DNA of 31,584 nucleotides from Rodentolepis nana (taxonomy: Eukaryota > Platyhelminthes > Cestoda > Cyclophyllidea > Hymenolepididae). The notes below the pieces were generated by a model. That model was not told the origin of the DNA. It saw only the letters and a list, made by a program, of their open reading frames with translations, and ran no database searches. The stretch's first letter is position 1, and each line of letters opens with the position of its first letter. This document shows, piece by piece, positions 30,961 to 31,584 of this stretch. Location of the stretch: the NCBI GenBank assembly GCA_900617975.1, contig UZAE01012406.1:11290-42873 (forward strand), in the 5' to 3' direction. Both the position numbers and the translations under genes were made by a program.

Positions 30961-31584
30961 CGTGTCCTCCTTACTTTCACCACATCATTTGGTGTTGCGT
31001 CTTCCTTAATTTCACCAAACTTTGTATCTTTAAATCTCTTGAAGATTTTCTGACAAAAGGGGTTTTCTTTTGCTAGTGGGAATAGAACCTCGGAAAGCAG
31101 TTAGCTATTTCGGAGTCGGTGGTAAGCAGTTTTTTTAAACGCAATGGTTCTTTCTTGGGTCTTTCTCTGTTTTTTTGGAGGTTTCTCAGAAATTCGAAAT
31201 TGCGTTGGCTATCACTGTGATAGTTAATATTTGAGATGAACTTGTCGAAGGATATCCATTTTGCTTGTAAGATGGCTTGCCTTAGGACAGCTGAATGTCA
31301 TCTCCAGGCTTGTACGTCTTCCCTTCTTCCAGTCTGATCAGCAGTGTTGCGAAGGCGTCCCGCTTTCTTTTCAGTTCCTCAAGGTGTCTAGAACAAACCA
31401 CTCAATAGTGTTTAGTTTTGCCCCCTAGTTTTCTTTGCACATCTGATCATAATATTCGTGATATCAGTACTTTGCACATCTGATCATTATATTCGTGATA
31501 TCAGTGCAATGTTTATCAGAATGTTGGTTGAATTTGAGGGGACTTGTGTGAAGTTCTTTGTCTAAATGGTTAGTGAATCTAGGC
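30960..31584 (-). pseudogene. LINE ORF2 linker upstream of the reverse transcriptase
   Basis: Broken frames give basic, helix-like segments (for example HLEELKRKRDA and FLRNLQKNRERPKKEPLRLK), as expected between the endonuclease and reverse-transcriptase domains of Jockey-like elements. A direct repeat containing TTTGCACATCTGATCAT lies at 31434-31470 and 31471-31506 and adds a frameshift. The endonuclease itself is outside the window. Confidence 0.55.

Larger units (their letters stand above)
26979..31584 (-). mobile_element. Second Jockey-like LINE copy, stuttered, 5' end beyond the window
   Basis: On the - strand the element enters at the window edge in the linker after the presumed endonuclease and runs through reverse transcriptase, RNase H, the Cys/His motif and the 3' tail. 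Its RNase H part is closely similar to the copy at 1-933. Every 100-300 bp the sequence steps back by 25-70 nt and repeats itself, often with 1-3 base differences between units, so no long frame survives. No 5' end or target-site duplication can be seen inside the window. It has no functional coding capacity. Confidence 0.85.

Overview
The window is AT-rich, intron-bearing, gene-poor eukaryotic DNA, very probably from an invertebrate. The one intact gene encodes a small secreted CAP (venom-allergen-like, SCP/TAPS) protein with three introns of 64-83 nt. Its motifs (PPASNM, a Cys-rich YENGxSCSNC tail) recall flatworm and especially cestode VAL proteins. The LINE elements are Jockey-like non-LTR elements with an RNase H domain, a type I associate more with arthropods. 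I favour a flatworm host and cannot exclude an arthropod; nothing here could be searched against a database.

Layout. 1-1033: 3' end of a LINE (RNase H, Cys/His motif, tail) on the + strand. 1362-1779, 5679-6013, 17975-18817 and 26209-26484: copies of a short non-autonomous retroelement on the - strand, flanked by target-site duplications and sharing its 3' tail with the LINE. 4174-4962: intact CAP gene on the - strand. 13704-14917 and 19305-20059: two decayed CAP loci on the same strand. The three CAP loci share 3' flanks, parts of their 5' flanks and a TATA-like box, so they are products of segmental tandem duplication. 22430-22644 may be a further, very diverged CAP relic. 26979-31584: a second, longer LINE copy on the - strand, running off the window and full of short local direct duplications. 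A dispersed repeat of about 135 bp that I cannot name occurs near 6.6, 8.1, 21.4 (as an inverted pair) and 25.1 kb. The remaining DNA is AT-rich with no supportable gene.

Main points. (1) The CAP array shows birth and death: the only open copy has lost the CAP-motif His and Glu that a dead sister copy still carries. (2) LINE and SINE share a 3' stem-loop, the hallmark of a SINE that borrows a LINE's reverse transcriptase. (3) One target-site duplication encloses two SINE copies plus about 214 bp of spacer, implying that a read-through transcript was retrotransposed as one unit. (4) Retroelement copies with stuttered sequence suggest either repeated template jumping by the reverse transcriptase or a repeat-specific assembly artefact.
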